Assembly (NCBI GenBank): GCA_003254885.1
Contig: QANT01001171.1
Location: forward strand, 18,174-82,173
DNA: 64,000 bases
Source of the DNA: Purshia tridentata
Lineage: Eukaryota > Streptophyta > Magnoliopsida > Rosales > Rosaceae
Direction of reading: 5' to 3'
Shown: piece by piece, positions 60,535 through 64,000 of the stretch
How positions within the stretch are numbered: position 1 is the first letter of the stretch
Layout: each line of letters starts with the position of its first letter
Made by a program: the position numbers and the translations under genes
The notes under the pieces: generated by a model
Database searches by the model: none
Seen by the model: the letters and a program-made list of their open reading frames with translations, nothing else
Told to the model about the DNA's origin: nothing

Positions 60535-62517
60535 GTACTAAGAAGACCAAAAACAACTTTGAAATGCCAAACTGCTACAGAAAAAAACTAGATAGAGGTT
60601 AAAAAGCGAGTCACGAACTTGATATATATATCAAAAGCTTGTGATGGTTAAAAATGCTCGCGTCATTCCAACCTCCACATTTTATTTCGAAAACAAGCTT
60701 TAGCTACCGAAAATCTTTACTCAGTTGAACTGGATTCCAATTAACTGTGGGCTTTAGAATAAGATGAGCCAGGTATGTGCATGCATGTCGACGTTTAATA
60801 TGTTTGTGCTGTCTATCTAGCAAGGTGACTCATGCATGCATGAGTCAGGTGCATGCATCGACGGTTCTATCTTTTTGTATATGCACGCATTAGAGAATCT
60901 TTGAACACACATATATATACCATATATGCTAAATTGCATGTGCACATATTGTCAAAATTACATATATAATATACAGATAAGAGGATATATTCTCAGATAT
61001 TCCCAATCCGTGACTATGAAAAAAATGAAACAAATTACAGCCAGCTAGAATGGAGAACGACAGCAAAGGTCGCCAAATTTCAGTGAGCATATTTTAATTT
61101 GCACTCGATATACGGAAATTACTTATTAAAAATATGAACATATATATATTATCTTAATTTCGTCAAAATGGGCATCGATCTGACCACATTTTCATATGTA
61201 TAATTGTCGCTTCAGACCCTATATATTAATTAGCTAGAAGATAAAATTAGAAAGAAAAAAAAAAAAATTCTCCCTTCTCCTCTCTGCTCTANAAAATTAT
61301 CCCTTCTCCTCTCTGCTCTATCTTCTTTCTCTCTCTTCCTCTCTTATTTTTCTCTCCTCTACCTCAATTCCAAGTCCAGTCAGTTTCCACACCATAAATA
61401 TGAATAGACTAGATGTATTGAAGAACCTCATAATTTGAAATGACCCAAGGAAACTGAATTTTTAAGGCCATGGATTTTTCAGTTAAATCATCTACAGGAA
61501 CACACAAAACTTAACAAATGGCTTCTTCTTTAAATAAAACTTGTAATCTATGAGTTTTTGTTACAACTTTCTATACTGATTAAGAAACCAATTTAGAAAG
61601 GACAAGAAAAGTGAAGGGAAAGTTCTCCTTCTATCACTCTAGGATCGATCATAATTTAATCTGAAATATACTTCTTTTCCAACGAGTTTTAGCAACCACT
61701 AATAGAACTTTGACTGGGATCACAAAGTTAGCTATCATTAACATCAATATTTTTTAGGGTGTGTTTGGATAAATGAGGGAGCATAAGTGGCCTGTTTTGC
61801 TGTTGATTTAATTCATTAATTTAGTTATTAATACAAATTGTATTTTAATTAAGGTTCTGGGAGACCGATTAGTGCTTATTAGTTACTATGGTTTCAACTT
61901 TCAGGTCATCTCTGCTTTTCCCCCTACTTGCAAATCTGTAATAGTACTTGGTCAGCTTGGTTGCTTTACTCTCTGGCTTTTGAAAAGCTGTGCTTGACAG
62001 TTTGTCGAGCTGTAATACACCATTTAATTTTGAGGCTAGGCAAAAGAAATTCTGAGGTTAATATGGTGAGGTTCAATTCACATTCTTGATTTTGCAATTT
62101 AATATCTACATATATTATTTAATGGAATACTAATAATGATTCGATATGTTCTGCAGTATTTGTCATCTAATGTTTATAGAGGAGAAACAGTATATACTTT
62201 CAGCGTTTGGTTGCTTCCTCAGTATTGTTGGAAAATTGTTTGATGAGCACCTTTGGAGTGAGTCTGCATGCAACTAAACTGCCCTAACAATGATGTCTTT
62301 GGTATACTTAAAAAGTTAAAACTTTGGCAACCAGAAAATAACCAGAAACAATGATGGTTTATACTGGATTAAGTCATTAGTTGGCACTTTTTGTCAGAAA
62401 AACAGCTAGTCTAGTGTATTGTTTACACATTTTGATTGTTTTGCTTTTGGAAAAGGAACGTTTTTGGTAATGTATTTTATCTCTAAAATATATTTGGTCC
62501 ATGTGGTTTCAAAATTC

Positions 62518-63243
62518 TAGGGGTGGGAATTTTCACCGTAAAACCACGGAACCGAACCAAACCGCCCCTAAAAAAACCATGTTGATCCGTGTTGATTTTT
62601 GTGGTCAAACACCGTTACAAGAACCGAACCAAACCGTATTTTATATATTTAGGTGCCGGTTTTATATCTAATAAAACCAAGTCGAACCAAACCGCACCGT
62701 AATTATAATTTTATAAATATATATATGGTTTATATATGATTTTAAATTAAAAAGTGACTAAACATTATTTATGGTTTATTGTTTAATTTCTTTTGGACTT
62801 TTGATTGGATTGGAATTTGGAAAGTGGAAACTATTAATAATTAAACACTATTAAACATATTTGGAATTTGGAATTTGGAATTTGGAATTTGGAATTTGGA
62901 CTTTGGAATTTGGACTTTGGAATTTGGACTTTGGACTTTGTATTAGTGTATTGCATGTACTTATTACTTTTTTAGTTGTTAGTATTTTCTAATTTGGGCT
63001 AAAAAATTTCTTAAAAACATATTTGGGCTAAAAAAAATGCTAAAAAACATATTGAATTGTGTATAAATCTAATTGTTCATCCGTAACACCGAACCAAATC
63101 GTAACCGTATAAGGTTTAATTTGGTTTGGTTTTCCTCTAATTTTTTCGGTGCACTATACCGAATCACACCGTTTATATATATATACAGTGCGACGCATGA
63201 TTTTGCACATATAGCACACCAAACCGCACTGCGCTTACCCCTA
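62518..63243. mobile_element. Non-autonomous hAT element with perfect 8-bp target duplication
   Basis: The ends TAGGGGTGGGAA and GCGCTTACCCCTA are inverted repeats. CAAAATTC flanks it at 62510-62517 and 63244-63251. The subterminal regions are dense in AACCGAACCAAACCG (left) and its complement (right), as in many plant hAT elements of this TAGGGGTG group. The interior holds a 7-bp minisatellite (62860-62940). Frames at 63069-63291 lie mostly in the element and are not genes. Confidence 0.88.
62860..62940. repeat. 7-bp minisatellite (TTTGGAA/TTTGGAC)n
   Basis: About eleven to twelve copies of the 7-base unit occur. The first half is mostly TTTGGAA, then the array alternates with TTTGGAC. It lies inside the hAT element. 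Confidence 0.92.
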
Positions 63244-63550
63244 CAAAATTCCACATTAATTTATTTTTTATGCCTACAACCCATTATTTAAGTTGATGTA
63301 CCGATTTTTGCATCAATAAATAGTATAAGTGATAAGTCATTATACAAGTCTTTTGTTTCTTAGCACATATAGCTCAAGCTTTTGATCGAAGAGTCCTATT
63401 GGTTACTTCCCCCACATAAGTAAAATATATTGTTTCAGCATATAGTTCAAGATTCATGGCCCTTTCCCTTTGATATATTCAATGACTTTCAATGGTGATG
63501 TTGAATGATTATTATGTGGTTCATTTTTGACATAAAATATAAAGGGTGAT

Positions 63551-63751
63551 TTATAGGCTGGTCCAATTTTTTCTTTTCTTTTAAACTAATACCTTAATAC
63601 TTTTTTATTTTTGACTAAGAAACCTAGGCTAAGACATATATATATATATATATATTTTTTTTCCGAAAAGAGGCATATGAGTTTATAGTCTGGTCCAATT
63701 TTTTCTTCTCTCTTAGACTAATACCTTAATACTTTTTTATTTTTGACTAAG
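63551..63751. repeat. Duplicated about 70-base segment
   Basis: TTTATAG(G/T)CTGGTCCAATTTTTTC to TTTTTGACTAAGA occurs at about 63551-63621 and again at about 63680-63751. An AT-repeat spacer separates the copies, which are around 90% identical. Confidence 0.85.
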
Positions 63752-64000
63752 ATCCAAAAATATTATCCAGATGTTTTTAATTTAAAAAATATGTAATATT
63801 ATCCTAAAATTAATGATATGTAAATCTTAATATTATCCTAATATTATTATTCTAATTGTATATTACTTTAATATTATAATATTATATTATATATCCTAAT
63901 TAATATTATCATATTATCCTATAATTAATTATAGGATTTAACTGTACCAAACAAAAAATTGACTCTGGTTTGTAAATACATTTCAATTGTACCAATCAAT

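Larger units (their letters stand above)
57809..64000. other. Transposon-rich region upstream of the NPF gene
   Basis: Apart from the NPF promoter (roughly the first 360 bases), this 6-kb stretch is mostly mobile DNA. It holds the nested Mutator-like and hAT pair (58174-59104), a copia relic with LTR (59473-60534) containing a MITE, a hAT element (62518-63243) and a local duplication (63551-63751). Between 60535 and 62510 I see only AT-rich sequence, pyrimidine-rich tracts and an undetermined base at 61292. No gene is recognised. Confidence 0.7.

Overview
This window is nuclear DNA from a flowering plant, almost certainly a eudicot. The evidence is spliced protein genes with GT-AG introns, long AT-rich intergenic stretches, many CT/GA and AT microsatellites, a plant tRNA-Ala gene, and non-autonomous hAT, Mutator-like and Ty1/copia remnants. 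I cannot name the species. A rosid is plausible but not proven.

Eight genes are supported. From left to right they are: the 3' part of a DUF604 (GT31-like) glycosyltransferase (+, 1-2273); a BEL1 homeodomain gene (-, 10437-13735); an AT74-type phosphoglycerate-mutase-like gene (+, 25361-27116); tRNA-Ala(AGC) (-, 27883-27955); a BTB/POZ protein (-, 30400-32588); an intronless RING-H2 gene of the BRH1 type (+, 42843-43361); a PLAC8 cysteine-rich protein with two micro-exons (-, 46364-49942); and an NPF3.1-type NRT1/PTR transporter (-, 53302-57808). All reconstructed open reading frames splice in frame without internal stops. Only the first gene is incomplete, because the window edge cuts it.

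The order DUF604 - BEL1 - RING-H2 - PLAC8 matches, in reverse, what I remember of Arabidopsis At5g41460 - At5g41410 (BEL1) - At5g41400 - At5g41390. This looks like ancient microsynteny. The AT74, tRNA, BTB and NPF genes lie among or beside these genes without being part of that remembered set. The genes are not an operon and do not form an obvious pathway. They are a conserved chromosomal neighbourhood around an ovule-identity regulator.

The gene-poor stretches (2.3-10.4, 13.8-25.3, 32.6-42.8, 50-53.3 and 57.9-64 kb) hold the mobile DNA. Four hAT-type elements or MITEs have perfect 8-bp target duplications (3158-3882, 40891-41496, 58376-58922, 62518-63243). A Mutator-like foldback element (58174-59104) contains one of them. 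A 120-bp palindromic MITE sits next to the AT74 gene. A 5'-truncated copia relic carries another MITE in its LTR. Several 70-170 bp local tandem duplications are also present.

I did not find evidence of a previously undescribed molecular system. The observations most worth checking are the GC-AG intron inside the BEL1 homeodomain, the datable transposon nesting events, the PLAC8 micro-exons, the ExxDR variant of the NPF proton-coupling motif, and a coding-like orphan fragment at 28.4 kb.
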